Source of the DNA: Microbacterium sp. LKL04
GTDB lineage: Bacteria > Actinomycetota > Actinomycetes > Actinomycetales > Microbacteriaceae
NCBI RefSeq assembly: GCF_900102005.1
Contig: NZ_LT627736.1
Coordinates: 992,001-1,056,000 of the forward strand
Direction of reading: 5' to 3'
Length of the DNA stretch: 64,000 nt
Positions 55,856 through 64,000 of the stretch are shown piece by piece. Position 1 is the first letter of the stretch, and every line of letters starts with the position of its first letter. The notes beneath the pieces are model-generated. The model saw only the letters and a program-made list of their open reading frames with translations. It did no database searches and was not told the DNA's origin. The position numbers and the translations under genes are program-made.

Positions 55856-57022
55856 TCAGGACGATGGTGCGCGGCGCCACCCCTCCGGTCCTCGGCGTGC
55901 CCTGCCGTCGAGCTCCAGGAGCGCGAGCAGGCCACGGATCTCCTCGAGGGCGAAGCCGGCGCGGCGGGCCACGTCCTCAGGCGACCTGGCGCTGCGCACG
56001 CTCAAGGCGTCGAGCACTCGGGTCCGGTCGTCGGTCCGTCCGCCGGCGGTCTCCGACAGGTGCACGTCCGCGCCGGCGAGTTCGCACGCATCGTCTGCCG
56101 ACGTGATGCACCGGGCGTCATACTCCCTGAGCAGCCGGTGGCATCCGGCTGACGCCGCGCTCGTCACCGGCCCGGGAACGGCTCCGAGGGGCCTCCCCAG
56201 GGCGGCGGCATGCCCTGCGGTGTTCAGGGATCCGCTCCGCCACCCGGCTTCGACGACGATGGTGGCGCCGCTGAGCGCGGCGATGAGCCGGTTGCGCTGG
56301 AGGAACCGCCACTTCGTCGGCGGTGTGCCGCAGGGGACTTCGGCCACGACGGCGCCCGGTCCGGCGGCGATGCGGCCGAGGAGGTCGGCATGCCCGGCGG
56401 GGTAGGGGCGGTCGACGCCGCCCGCCAGCACCGCGACCGTCACGCCGCCGGCGGCGAGCGACGCCCGATGGGCCATGCCGTCGATTCCGTACGCGCCGCC
56501 GGAGACGATCGCGATGTCCCGCCGTGCAAGGCCGGTCGCGAGTTCCCCCGTGACGTGTTCGCCGTATCCCGTCGCGGCACGGGCTCCGACGAGCGCGATC
56601 GCCGTTTCACCGTGAGCGAGCGAATCGAGCCGGCCGCGCACCCACAACGCTCGCGGACTGTGCACGCCGAGGTCGGCGACGCCGCTCGGCCATCCCGCAC
56701 CGCCGGGGACGACGAGCCTCGCACGCACGCGTCGCGCTCGGTCGAGCGCGTCGTCCACGGACTCCAGCCGCGACCGCCACCGGCGTCGGCCGGCGTCGAG
56801 AGAGGGGCTCATCGCCGCGCCATCATCGAAGGCGGTGCGGAGCGCGGACACCGGTCCCCGCTCCTCGATCAGCGCGCCGGCCACGCCGTCGCCCGGCTCG
56901 GTCAGGCACGACCAGACCGCGTGCGCGTGATGGTGCACGACGACATCCGCATCATCCAGAACCGCGTCTGGAACGAGCCCCTTCAGGCGCCGCCGCGAGA
57001 GTTCGATGTCTTCCCTCAACAT
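55856..57022 (-). CDS. dprA: DNA-processing protein DprA
   Basis: This 388-residue protein loads RecA on incoming single-stranded DNA. The Rossmann-like DprA core (about residues 120-330) has [52 protein letters not shown] and [12 protein letters not shown], then the C-terminal winged-helix (about 330-388: [22 protein letters not shown]). The N-terminal 100 residues are less conserved. It overlaps the ComM-like gene by 7 nt. Confidence 0.93.
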   Translation of the reverse strand: MLREDIELSRRRLKGLVPDAVLDDADVVVHHHAHAVWSCLTEPGDGVAGALIEERGPVSALRTAFDDGAAMSPSLDAGRRRWRSRLESVDDALDRARRVRARLVVPGGAGWPSGVADLGVHSPRALWVRGRLDSLAHGETAIALVGARAATGYGEHVTGELATGLARRDIAIVSGGAYGIDGMAHRASLAAGGVTVAVLAGGVDRPYPAGHADLLGRIAAGPGAVVAEVPCGTPPTKWRFLQRNRLIAALSGATIVVEAGWRSGSLNTAGHAAALGRPLGAVPGPVTSAASAGCHRLLREYDARCITSADDACELAGADVHLSETAGGRTDDRTRVLDALSVRSARSPEDVARRAGFALEEIRGLLALLELDGRARRGPEGWRRAPSS

Positions 57023-58542
57023 GCCGATCCCCCGCGCTTGAGGTACAGCGCACCCCCGACGTCAGCGGCATCCGGATGTTCTCGTCCTGCGAGGTCCGCG
57101 AGAGTCCAGGCGACGCGGAGGACGCGGTCGTACCCCCGGAGCGTGAGGGACCCGCGATGGAGAGCGTCGTCGAGGGGGCGCGTGATCGCCGGAGCCACGC
57201 GGAGCGGTCCGGAGCGGAGCCACGTCCCGTCGACCTCGCTGTTGGTTAGCCAGGGTGTGCCCGACAATCGTCGCTCCGCGCGACGGCGTGCCTCGATCAC
57301 CCGGCCACGGGCATCGACGGTGGTCACGCCGGTCGCGACGGACTGCGTCGCGGAGACGCGCTGCAGTCCGAGTTCGATGTCGATACGGTCGATGAGGGGG
57401 CCGGAGAGCCGGCCGAGGTATCGCCGGATCGCGAGCGACGGACACGTGCACGCACCGCCCGGTATGCCGTAGTTTCCGCACGGACAGGGGTTCGTCGCGA
57501 TGACGAGTTGGAAGCGGGCAGGGAGCACGGCGCGGAATCCGACGCGGTGGATCTCGATGCGGCCCGACTCCAGCGGCTGACGCAGCGCGTCGAGTGCGTG
57601 GCCGCTGAACTCACCCGCTTCGTCGAGGAACAGCACCCCGCCGCTCGCACGGGCGATCGCCCCCGGTTGGAGGACGCGACTGCCGCCGCCGACGAGAGCG
57701 ACCGCGGACGCGGTGTGGTGCGGAGCCTCGAACGGGGGACGTCGTCGGAGGGTGGTCACGGGGAGCCCCGCGAGCGAGCGGATCGAGGCGACCTGGAGAG
57801 CCGTGTCGTCGTCTAGATCCGGAAGGAGCCCTGGTAGGCGCTTCGCGAGCATCGTCTTGCCGGCGCCGGGCGGTCCGCTCATGAGGAGATGGTGCCCGCC
57901 GGCCGCGGCGACGATGAGCGCCTCCACGGCGTCCCGCTGACCGATCACGTCGGCGAGGTCAGGGGTCTGGGTGTCGTCCGTCCCCGCGGCCTCGAGCGCC
58001 GCCACCGGCTCGGCGTCGACGTCGGGGACGTCCAACCCGTGCGCTCGCGCGACATCGCGAAGGGTGACGGCACCGCGCACCTCGATGCCGTCGACGAGTT
58101 CCGCCTCGGCGAGGTTGCCGTGGGGGACGATGACGCGTCGGAACCCGGCACGAGCCGCCGCGAGGACGGCGGGCAGCACACCCGAGACTGGTCGCAGCCT
58201 TCCGTCGAGCCCCAGTTCTCCGAGGTGAACGGTCTCCGACAGCGACTGACGGTCGAGCGGAGCTTCCGTCGCGACCGCCGCGATCGCGATGGCGACGTCC
58301 AGCGCTGAGCCTCGTTTGGGCAGATTGGCCGGCGACAGATTGACGGTGACGTGGCGCCGCGGCAACGATAGATCGCTGTTCGCGCACGCGTTGTGGACCC
58401 GCTGCTGCGCTTCGCCGAGAGCCTTGTCCGCCAGCCCGATGATCGAGAACCCGGGAATCTGATTCGACAGGTCGGCCTCCACCTCGACGATGTCTCCCAC
58501 GAGCCCGGACAAGACGACGGACCAGGTCCGGCCGAGGCTCAT
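57016..58542 (-). CDS. YifB/ComM-family Mg-chelatase-like AAA+ ATPase
   Basis: This 508-residue protein resembles ComM, a helicase that promotes branch migration during transformation. It starts SLGRTWSVVLSGLVGDIVEVEADLSNQIPGFSIIGLADKALGEAQQRV (lon/S5-like domain), then Walker A GPPGAGKTMLAKRLPGLL near residue 222, Walker B LFLDEAGEF, and a C-terminal Mg-chelatase domain with CxC zinc-site motif (NPCPCGNYG...CTC). ATG 58542 overlaps the YraN stop (ATGA). Confidence 0.93.
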   Translation of the reverse strand: MSLGRTWSVVLSGLVGDIVEVEADLSNQIPGFSIIGLADKALGEAQQRVHNACANSDLSLPRRHVTVNLSPANLPKRGSALDVAIAIAAVATEAPLDRQSLSETVHLGELGLDGRLRPVSGVLPAVLAAARAGFRRVIVPHGNLAEAELVDGIEVRGAVTLRDVARAHGLDVPDVDAEPVAALEAAGTDDTQTPDLADVIGQRDAVEALIVAAAGGHHLLMSGPPGAGKTMLAKRLPGLLPDLDDDTALQVASIRSLAGLPVTTLRRRPPFEAPHHTASAVALVGGGSRVLQPGAIARASGGVLFLDEAGEFSGHALDALRQPLESGRIEIHRVGFRAVLPARFQLVIATNPCPCGNYGIPGGACTCPSLAIRRYLGRLSGPLIDRIDIELGLQRVSATQSVATGVTTVDARGRVIEARRRAERRLSGTPWLTNSEVDGTWLRSGPLRVAPAITRPLDDALHRGSLTLRGYDRVLRVAWTLADLAGREHPDAADVGGALYLKRGGSAC

Positions 58543-58901
58543 CGGAGGTCCTCCAGGTGCTCCACGACCGCGGAGCGGGGGTCTGGCCCCGTGATGCCGA
58601 TCAGATCGAGCCGGAGCCGTCGGCCGCGCGCGGCATCCGGGTGCGCCACGACCCACGCCGCTCCCAATCGCCACAGCCGATCCCGCTTGCGCGCGGTCAC
58701 CGCAGCGAACGGATGGCCGAACCACTCCCCTCGTCGCGTCTTGACCTCGACGACGACGAGGTGGCGACCCTGCTCTGCGACGATGTCGATCTCGCCGCCC
58801 GGACTCCGCCAATTCCGATCGAGGATGCGGTACCCGTGGGTACGGAGATAGTCCTCCGCACGATTCTCGCCGGCTCGGCCGAGGTCGTCTTTCGCTGCCA
58901 T
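58539..58901 (-). CDS. UPF0102 family endonuclease-like protein YraN
   Basis: This 120-residue restriction-endonuclease-like fold has the PD-(D/E)xK-type core GEIDIVAEQGRHLVVVEVKTRRGEWFG, with Asp/Glu and Lys residues in place. The N-terminus is AKDDLGRAGENRAEDYLRTHGYRILDRNWRS. Function is not settled; its fixed place next to comM and dprA suggests DNA handling. It overlaps the comM-like start by 4 nt. Confidence 0.9.
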   Translation of the reverse strand: MAAKDDLGRAGENRAEDYLRTHGYRILDRNWRSPGGEIDIVAEQGRHLVVVEVKTRRGEWFGHPFAAVTARKRDRLWRLGAAWVVAHPDAARGRRLRLDLIGITGPDPRSAVVEHLEDLR

Positions 58902-58990
58902 GCCCCTACTGTCGGGGCACCGCGCACTCCGATTCCGCGTCCGCTCGGATCCGTGGACCCGCCGACGCCTCGCGCGCCTGGGGAGAAGGC

Positions 58991-59314
58991 TCAGCCGTCG
59001 AGCGACAACTCCTCGGGGAGCTGGAAGTCGCGCCGCTGGAGCTCTTCGACGTTGACGTCCTTGAAGGTGAGAACCCGCACGGACTTCACGAACCGGTCCG
59101 CGCGGTAGATGTCCCAGACCCACACGTCGTTCATCGAGATCTCGAAATAGAAATCATGCTCGGTGTCACGACGGACGACGTTGACCTCGTTGGCGAGGTA
59201 GAACCTGCGCTCGGTCTCGATCACGTACTGGAACTGACCGACGACGTCCCGGTACTCCTTGTACAGAGCCAGCTCGAGTTCGCGGTCATAGTCCTCGAAG
59301 ACTTCGTCATCCAT
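58991..59314 (-). CDS. DUF2469 family protein
   Basis: This 107-residue acidic protein is conserved in this position between rnhB and yraN in actinobacteria. It starts DDEVFEDYDRELELALYKEYRDVVGQFQYVIETERRFYLANEVN, then DTEHDFYFEISMNDVWVWDIYRADRFVKSVRVLTFKDVNVEEL. Function unknown. TAGGAT lies 9 nt before the ATG. Confidence 0.9.
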   Translation of the reverse strand: MDDEVFEDYDRELELALYKEYRDVVGQFQYVIETERRFYLANEVNVVRRDTEHDFYFEISMNDVWVWDIYRADRFVKSVRVLTFKDVNVEELQRRDFQLPEELSLDG

Positions 59315-59353
59315 GGTGACTCCATCCTAGGCGGGCGTCGGACCGCCGCAGAC

Positions 59354-60016
59354 CTAGAACAGGGTGGGGGCGGCCGCGATGGACCATGACGCGCGATGGT
59401 GAGCACTGAGCCCGTGGCTCTCGATCGCGGCGCGGTGCTCCGCGCTCGCATACCCCTTGTTGCGGGACCAGCAGTAGACCGGTGACTGCGCGTCGAGATC
59501 CCCCATGTACTCGTCACGTGCGACCTTCGCGATGACGGATGCCGCCGAGGCCGACGCGCAATCCCGGTCCGCCTTGATGACGGGCCGGACTCCCCGGCCG
59601 ACGGACGCGATCGGCGTGATGTAGTCGTGGTTGCCGTCGAGGATCACGAGCGCGTCCTCGACCTCCACGCCCTGCGCACGAAGGTCGTCGATCGCTCGCA
59701 CGGCGGCAAGCCCCAGCGCTCGGATGATGCCCACCTCATCGACTTCGTTCGCCGTCGCCCACCCCACGGCGTGGGCCGGCACCCAGGCGCGCGCTCGCTC
59801 CGCCACTCCCGCACGGCGCGGTTCGACGATGAGCTTCGAGTCGCGCAGCCCTTCGGGCACGCGTCGACGGCTGAAGGCGGCATCCGCAGCCACCGCTCCG
59901 ACGGCGACCGGACCCGCAAGCGCCCCGCGGCCGACTTCGTCGCACGCGATGACGAGCGTGTGTTCGCGCAGGAGACGCCGCTCGAGGGTGAGCGTCGGAG
60001 CGACGGCCGCCATCAT
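59354..60016 (-). CDS. rnhB: Ribonuclease HII
   Basis: This 220-residue enzyme removes ribonucleotides and RNA from RNA:DNA hybrids. The DEDD active-site starts at IACDEVGRGALAGPVAVG; further motifs are SKLIVEPRRAGVAERA, LDGNHDYI and IKADRDCASASAASVIAKVARDEYM. ATG 60016 overlaps the lepB stop (ATGA); there is no separate ribosome site, so it is probably translated by coupling. Confidence 0.94.
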   Translation of the reverse strand: MMAAVAPTLTLERRLLREHTLVIACDEVGRGALAGPVAVGAVAADAAFSRRRVPEGLRDSKLIVEPRRAGVAERARAWVPAHAVGWATANEVDEVGIIRALGLAAVRAIDDLRAQGVEVEDALVILDGNHDYITPIASVGRGVRPVIKADRDCASASAASVIAKVARDEYMGDLDAQSPVYCWSRNKGYASAEHRAAIESHGLSAHHRASWSIAAAPTLF

Positions 60017-60753
60017 GGCGCGGGAACCCCGCGGAAGACCTCGTGATGGAAATCGATCGTGCCGAACCTGTCGAACGGCCACGTGATGAGGAACGCGCGT
60101 CCGACGATGTTGTCGATGGGCACGAAGCCATGGCCCGGCTGCTCCTGCTGATACCGGGAGTCCTGCGAGTTGTCCCGATTGTCGCCCAGTACCCATACCG
60201 ACCCTTCCGGCACGGTGACGTCGTAATCGAACTCGTCCGGGGCGGACTGCGACGGGCTCAGGGCGACGTAGGGTGTCTCATCGATCGGAACATCGTTGAC
60301 CGTCACTTGGCCGAGCGTGTTGCAGCAGACGACGTGATCGCCCGGCAGTCCGATGACGCGTTTGATCAGGTGATCCTCGCTGTCCGACGCGGACAGCCCC
60401 ACGAGCGAGCCGAGCCAGTCCACGGCGGCCGTGAGCGGCGGCTCCTCGGGGCGATAGGTTGTGGGGAGCCACCCGCCAGGGTCCTTGAACACGACGACAT
60501 CCCCGCGTTCGTAGTCGCCGAACCGCGGCGTGAGCTCGTCGACGAGGATGCGGTCCCCCTTGAGGAGCGTGTTCTCCATCGAGCCGGACGGGATGTAGAA
60601 CGACCGGACGAGGAACGTCTTCACGAGGAACGACACGAGGATCGCGACCAGCAGAATCACGAGCACGTCGCGGATGAAGGGCCAGGGTCCCCGGCGTCGG
60701 GAACGTGCGCGGACGTCGCTCTCGAGAGCGGACGACGGGGAGTCGGTGGTCAT
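60013..60753 (-). CDS. lepB: Signal peptidase I
   Basis: This 246-residue membrane protease removes signal peptides outside the membrane. One transmembrane helix (about residues 28-47). The Ser-Lys dyad is Ser58 (PSGSMENTLLKGDRILVDEL) and Lys131 (LIKRVIGLPGD); the box E motif VLGDNRDNSQDSR is intact. ATG 60753 is chosen with AAGGA 4 nt upstream. The conserved order rplS-lepB-rnhB is kept. Confidence 0.95.
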   Translation of the reverse strand: MTTDSPSSALESDVRARSRRRGPWPFIRDVLVILLVAILVSFLVKTFLVRSFYIPSGSMENTLLKGDRILVDELTPRFGDYERGDVVVFKDPGGWLPTTYRPEEPPLTAAVDWLGSLVGLSASDSEDHLIKRVIGLPGDHVVCCNTLGQVTVNDVPIDETPYVALSPSQSAPDEFDYDVTVPEGSVWVLGDNRDNSQDSRYQQEQPGHGFVPIDNIVGRAFLITWPFDRFGTIDFHHEVFRGVPAP

Positions 60754-60843
60754 GCTGTCCTTCACCGGTGCCGGGGTTCGGCGACCGGTATCCAGCGTCG
60801 CACATGACGTGCGCGTGGAGCATCGAAACACCCGGGAACGAAA

Positions 60844-60873
60844 GATGCCCCAGGACCGAAGTCCCAGGGCATC
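60844..60873 (-). terminator. Intrinsic terminator of rplS
   Basis: A 13-bp stem including two G-T pairs (outer GATGCCC / GGGCATC) with a TTCG tetraloop on the minus strand is followed by TTTCGTT. It lies 16 nt after the rplS stop, separating rplS from lepB. Confidence 0.8.
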
Positions 60874-60889
60874 CCTGTCGAAGAGGCGC

Positions 60890-61237
60890 TCAGCGGTCGC
60901 GCTTCTCCTTGATCTTGGCCTTCTTGCCGCGCAGCTCGCGCAGGTAGTACAGCTTCGCGCGACGGACGTCACCGCGGGTGACGACCTCGATGTGGTCGAT
61001 GACGGGGCTGTGCACGGGGAACGTGCGCTCCACGCCGACCTGGAAGCTGATCTTGCGAACGGTGAACGTCTCGCGGACGCCGTCACCCGAGCGACCGATG
61101 ACGACACCCTGGAACACCTGGATACGCGAGCGGTTGCCTTCGGTGATGTTGACGTGCACCTTGACGGTGTCGCCGGCGTTGAAGACGGGGATGTCGGAGC
61201 GCAGCGAGGCTGCGTCGACGGAGTCGAGGATCTGCAT
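60890..61237 (-). CDS. rplS: 50S ribosomal protein L19
   Basis: This 115-residue ribosomal protein is full length: [33 protein letters not shown] and the end LREKKAK-like basic tail ([20 protein letters not shown]). ATG 61237 gives 8 nt spacing from AGGAAG; the alternative ATG 61243 is only 2 nt from it. A long leader lies upstream and a terminator downstream. Confidence 0.95.
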   Translation of the reverse strand: MQILDSVDAASLRSDIPVFNAGDTVKVHVNITEGNRSRIQVFQGVVIGRSGDGVRETFTVRKISFQVGVERTFPVHSPVIDHIEVVTRGDVRRAKLYYLRELRGKKAKIKEKRDR

Positions 61238-61405
61238 GATCATCACTTCCTGCGACCGCCCCAGGTCGACCGCGAGAGTTAGAGGAGAAAGGATGCGGTG
61301 CCCCGTCGGTGCCGATGCGGCTCCGAACTCCCCTGAGGCAGAGATCTGTCAGGGCACAAGCGTCCATTCTGCCATGGATGCCGACCCCCGCCAAACACGC
61401 ACGGA
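61238..61405 (-). promoter_or_regulatory. Leader region of rplS
   Basis: This 168-bp gap contains a nested hairpin (CCCTGA/TCAGGG with inner CAGA/TCTG, 61331-61354), a direct repeat of CGGTGCC, and a CAGAAT hexamer near 61365-61371 on the minus strand that could serve as -10. The leader would be about 120 nt. It is a candidate for ribosomal-protein autoregulation, unproved. Confidence 0.35.
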
Positions 61406-61873
61406 TCAGCGCAACGGGTCGCGCTTCTCCTCGAGGACCACGACCGTCGGGTCCGCCTGCGGACCGCGCGCCGGCGCGGTGTAGCGACGAAGGATGACGG
61501 AGGGACGAGCCTCCTGGAACAGCTGCCAGAGCGACGACCAGAACACCGCGAAGAAGACGAGGGTCGCGCCGATCAGCAGCGGCCAGAACCAGGCTTCGCT
61601 GAAGAAACCCACGAGGATCGTCAGAACATGCCACAGGCCGATCCCGGCGACATCCCACCACGACAGCGCCCGCGTGTGACGTACCGTCCCGCGGGACCGG
61701 ATCAGAAGCGTGAGGACGAGTTGCCCCACCAACACGGACGGGATGGCGATGACGATGACCCACGCCAGGGCCCATCCCCCGGCATCCGAGGCGATCCAGC
61801 CGATCAACAGCCACAGCGGCAGGATGACGGCGCTCGGCAGCAACCAGTGGAACAGTCCGCGACGCAGTGGCAT
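61406..61873 (-). CDS. Small membrane protein of unknown function
   Basis: This 155-residue protein has about four transmembrane helices (residues 10-30, 35-58, 75-93 and 95-118) and a hydrophilic C-terminal tail (from about 125) with a charged end. No family is recognised; relatives are found between trmD and rplS in Microbacteriaceae. TAGCAT lies exactly 6 nt before the ATG, and the intervening CGGAGG can also serve as a ribosome site. Confidence 0.78.
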   Translation of the reverse strand: MPLRRGLFHWLLPSAVILPLWLLIGWIASDAGGWALAWVIVIAIPSVLVGQLVLTLLIRSRGTVRHTRALSWWDVAGIGLWHVLTILVGFFSEAWFWPLLIGATLVFFAVFWSSLWQLFQEARPSVILRRYTAPARGPQADPTVVVLEEKRDPLR

Positions 61874-61879
61874 CCTCCG

Positions 61880-61885
61880 ATGCTA
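61880..61885 (-). promoter_or_regulatory. -10 element of the small membrane protein gene
   Basis: The minus strand reads TAGCAT, CGGAGG, ATG. It is both a leaderless spacing and a ribosome-site spacing. Confidence 0.45.
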
Positions 61886-61919
61886 CGCCGCCGGGGCTGG
61901 GCGGTCTCGGGGAGGAGGC

Positions 61920-62630
61920 TCAGTCGGCCAGCAGGTCGGGCCGCCGCGCGCGCGTGCGCTCCACCTGCTGATCACGGCGCCACTGGGCGACGCGACCGTG
62001 GTGCCCGCTCAACAGGACGTCCGGAACGTCGTACCCGCGCCAGGAGCCCGGCTTCGTATAGGACGGGTACTCGAGGAGTCCGTCTTCGTGCGACTCCTCG
62101 ACCAGGCTCTCGGGGTTTCCCACGACTCCCGGGACGAGCCGTCCGACGGCTTCGATCATCGCCATCGCCGCCACTTCGCCGCCGTTGAGCACATAATCGC
62201 CCAGGCTGACGAGGCGGACCCGGCCGAGCGTCGCCGCATACGAGAAGACACGTTCGTCGATGCCCTCGTAGCGGCCGCATCCGAAGACGATGTGGCTTTC
62301 GGCGCTCCACTCGCGAGCGGTCGCCTGCGTGAACCGCTCCCCCGCCGGAGACGGGAACACGAACAGGGGTCCGGATGCCGGATCCTTCTCGCCGTCGTCC
62401 GGTCGAGACGCGAGCTCATCGAGGGCGAGTCCCCACGGTTCGGGCTTCATGACCATGCCGGCACCGCCGCCGTAGGGGGTGTCGTCCACGGTCCGGTGCC
62501 GGTCGGTGGCGTGGTCGCGGAGATCGTGCACGCGGATGTCCAGCAGGCCGGCGCCGCGCGCGCGCCCGAGCAGCGAGACTTCGAGGACGTCGAAGAACGC
62601 GGGGAAGATCGTGACGACGTCGATGCGCAC
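61920..62630 (-). CDS. trmD: tRNA (guanosine(37)-N1)-methyltransferase
   Basis: This 236-residue SPOUT enzyme methylates G37. It starts [23 protein letters not shown], and the knot has [11 protein letters not shown] and [28 protein letters not shown], which binds AdoMet. The C-terminal [16 protein letters not shown] is typical. It follows rimM with a one-base gap in the order rpsP-khpA-rimM-trmD. Confidence 0.97.
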   Translation of the reverse strand: MRIDVVTIFPAFFDVLEVSLLGRARGAGLLDIRVHDLRDHATDRHRTVDDTPYGGGAGMVMKPEPWGLALDELASRPDDGEKDPASGPLFVFPSPAGERFTQATAREWSAESHIVFGCGRYEGIDERVFSYAATLGRVRLVSLGDYVLNGGEVAAMAMIEAVGRLVPGVVGNPESLVEESHEDGLLEYPSYTKPGSWRGYDVPDVLLSGHHGRVAQWRRDQQVERTRARRPDLLAD

Positions 62631-62631
62631 G

Positions 62632-63237
62632 TCAGGACCCGGCGGTACCCTCGTCGCCCGACACTGCGGGCGAATCGTCCTCGGCGGCCAGGTCTTCGAA
62701 CAGACCCGCCGGCGGCGTCACGACGAGTCGTCCGGCGGCCATGTCGACCTCGGAGACGATGGCCTTCACGAACGGGACGAGGACCTCGCGGTCCTCCCCT
62801 CCGGTGAGCTGGACGCTCAGCAGGTCCTGCGCCGGAAAGTGGTCGACGCGGGCGACGCGCCCCACGACCTCGCCGTCCCGGACGACATCGAGGCCGACGA
62901 GTTGGTGGTCGTACCAGGCGTCGTCCTCGACGACCGGGGCGGTCGGATCCTGATCGATCCAGAGGATCGCACGGACGAGCGACTCCGCGCCGTCGCGGTC
63001 CTCGACCCCGTCGAGGAAGACGACCGGGTGGGAGTTCATCCACTTGAACTCGCGCACCGTCACGGTCTTCCCGTGCCAGGGCGAGGACTCCGGGACCTGC
63101 AGTGTGAAGACCGCACCGGGCACGAAACGGCCGTCGGGGTCATCGGTGTACAGCTCGAGCTTGAGGGCGCCCTTGAGCCCGTGTGCCTTGACGAGACGGC
63201 CGACACGCAACTGCGTCCGGGCCGGGTTGACCGACAC
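62632..63237 (-). CDS. rimM: Ribosome maturation factor RimM
   Basis: This 201-residue factor helps assemble the 30S head with S19. N-terminal RimM domain ([28 protein letters not shown]) and C-terminal PRC barrel ([38 protein letters not shown]). An acidic Ala-rich C-terminal tail is an actinobacterial feature. It is separated from khpA by one base. Confidence 0.95.
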   Translation of the reverse strand: MSVNPARTQLRVGRLVKAHGLKGALKLELYTDDPDGRFVPGAVFTLQVPESSPWHGKTVTVREFKWMNSHPVVFLDGVEDRDGAESLVRAILWIDQDPTAPVVEDDAWYDHQLVGLDVVRDGEVVGRVARVDHFPAQDLLSVQLTGGEDREVLVPFVKAIVSEVDMAAGRLVVTPPAGLFEDLAAEDDSPAVSGDEGTAGS

Positions 63238-63238
63238 G

Positions 63239-63469
63239 TCAGTCGTCCGCCACGTCGACGCGGACGCGCGAGCCGTCTGCCAGGGCGGAGATGAGGGTGC
63301 GCAGGGCTTTCGCCGTGCGTCCGCCGCGCCCGATCACACGACCCCGGTCATCGGGGTGCACACGCACCTCGAGCACCTCGCCGCGAGGCGAGGAGCTGGA
63401 AGCGATGGTGACGTCGTCCGGGTGATCCACGATCCCCTTGACGATGTGTTCGAGCGCGGCGGCCAGCAA
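63239..63469 (-). CDS. khpA: KH-domain RNA-binding protein KhpA
   Basis: This 76-residue single KH domain protein has LEVRVHPDDRGRVIGRGGRTAKALRTLISAL with the GxxG loop (GRGG). In other Gram-positives KhpA pairs with KhpB to bind RNA and affect cell division. It lies between rpsP and rimM, its usual place. Confidence 0.93.
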   Translation of the reverse strand: MLAAALEHIVKGIVDHPDDVTIASSSSPRGEVLEVRVHPDDRGRVIGRGGRTAKALRTLISALADGSRVRVDVADD

Positions 63470-63473
63470 GGTC

Positions 63474-63884
63474 TTACTCGGACTCAGTCGCGTCGGCGGC
63501 CGCGGCGTCAGCGGCAGGCGCCTCGGCCTTCTTCTCCGCCTTCGGCTTGATGACCGACTTCTTCGACGAGTCGAGCTCGAAGGCGGCCTTCGGCTCGGCG
63601 GTCTTCACGGTCGAGACCGCGTCCTTGTCGCCCTTGAACTTGCCCCAGTCGCCTGTGAGCTTGAGGATGGCGGCGACCTGCTCGGTCGGCTGAGCGCCGA
63701 CGGAGAGCCAGTACTGCGCGCGCTCCGAGTCGACCTCGATGAACGAGGGCTGCTCGGTCGGGTGGTACTTGCCGATCTCCTCGATGACGCGGCCGTCGCG
63801 CTTGGTGCGCGAGTCGGCGACGACGATGCGGTAGTACGGCGCACGGATCTTGCCCATGCGCTTCAGACGGATCTTGACAGCCAC
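63474..63884 (-). CDS. rpsP: 30S ribosomal protein S16
   Basis: This 136-residue protein has the S16 core ([44 protein letters not shown]) followed by an actinobacterial C-terminal extension rich in Ala, Lys and Glu (residues 85-136). GTG 63884 follows AGGAGAATT. It is the first gene of rpsP-khpA-rimM-trmD. Confidence 0.95.
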   Translation of the reverse strand: MAVKIRLKRMGKIRAPYYRIVVADSRTKRDGRVIEEIGKYHPTEQPSFIEVDSERAQYWLSVGAQPTEQVAAILKLTGDWGKFKGDKDAVSTVKTAEPKAAFELDSSKKSVIKPKAEKKAEAPAADAAAADATESE

Positions 63885-64000
63885 AATTCTCCTGAATGGT
63901 GTTGCGAGTGATGATGAACGTCGCCTGGAGCGTGGGGTGCACACCCGGCGGGAGCTCTGCGGTGGACCTCCGAGCCGGATAGAGGGTCGGGCAAGGCGGT
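63885..64000 (-). promoter_or_regulatory. Upstream region of rpsP
   Basis: These 116 bases hold the rpsP ribosome site next to the gene and no reliable open frame. I see no clear -10/-35 pair or strong hairpin. The upstream gene is outside the window. Confidence 0.3.

Overview
The window is dense, high-GC chromosomal core DNA from a Gram-positive actinobacterium. Gene content and order fit the Microbacteriaceae, most likely Microbacterium or a close relative. This rests on RbpA, GatCAB in place of GlnRS, GlgE, DUF2469, DUF2017, a ClpS/metallopeptidase cluster, and the actinobacterial order rpsP-khpA-rimM-trmD-(membrane protein)-rplS-lepB-rnhB-DUF2469-yraN-comM-dprA-xerC followed by rpsB-tsf-pyrH-frr-cdsA. 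I support 69 protein genes and two tRNAs. No gap without a gene exceeds 300 bases. I see no insertion sequence, prophage, CRISPR array or other island.

Layout. 1-6069: end of rbpA, then a leftward set (lnt, gamma-class carbonic anhydrase, amidohydrolase, PaiB-like flavin protein, Nei/Fpg glycosylase, rpiB). 6194-14141: rightward pepN, then an ABC exporter, a two-component system, an MscS channel and a group II truncated globin, packed end to end. 14153-22155: acyl-CoA thioesterases, ettA, a lipoprotein, a second ssb, msrA, and a divergent MocR regulator/YczE membrane protein pair. 22183-25074: tRNA-Arg(UCU), orn, tRNA-His, metallopeptidase, clpS, DUF2017, a small P-loop kinase and a GerW-like protein. 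25129-37845: dinB, gatBAC, an acyl-CoA ligase, ligA, DUF4166, an SDR epimerase, mnmA and cysteine desulfurase. 37900-44252: glgX-glgE-glgB for alpha-glucan metabolism. 44292-49856: a thioredoxin-TPR protein, a membrane/lipoprotein chimera, an AI-2E family permease, a muralytic protein and a DivIVA-repeat protein. 49853-63884: the conserved leftward translation, lipid, competence and tRNA-modification block.

Most genes are housekeeping: tRNA charging and modification (gatCAB, mnmA with its sulfur donor, trmD), ribosome building (rpsB, tsf, frr, rplS, rpsP, rimM), DNA repair (nei, dinB, ligA, dprA, xerC, rnhB) and envelope work (lnt, lepB, cdsA).

The most distinctive signals are regulatory. 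At least eleven genes carry a TANNNT -10 hexamer exactly 6 nt before the start codon, and five more at 7 nt, which implies widespread leaderless mRNAs. In two cases the -10 includes the stop codon of the gene before it. A divergent promoter pair (DUF4166/SDR) has its two -10 boxes exactly 17 bp apart, so each occupies the -35 position of the other. The ssb leader contains two tandem hairpins that could exchange strands. A long perfect hairpin separates rpsB and tsf. I found no clear evidence of a wholly new multi-gene system.
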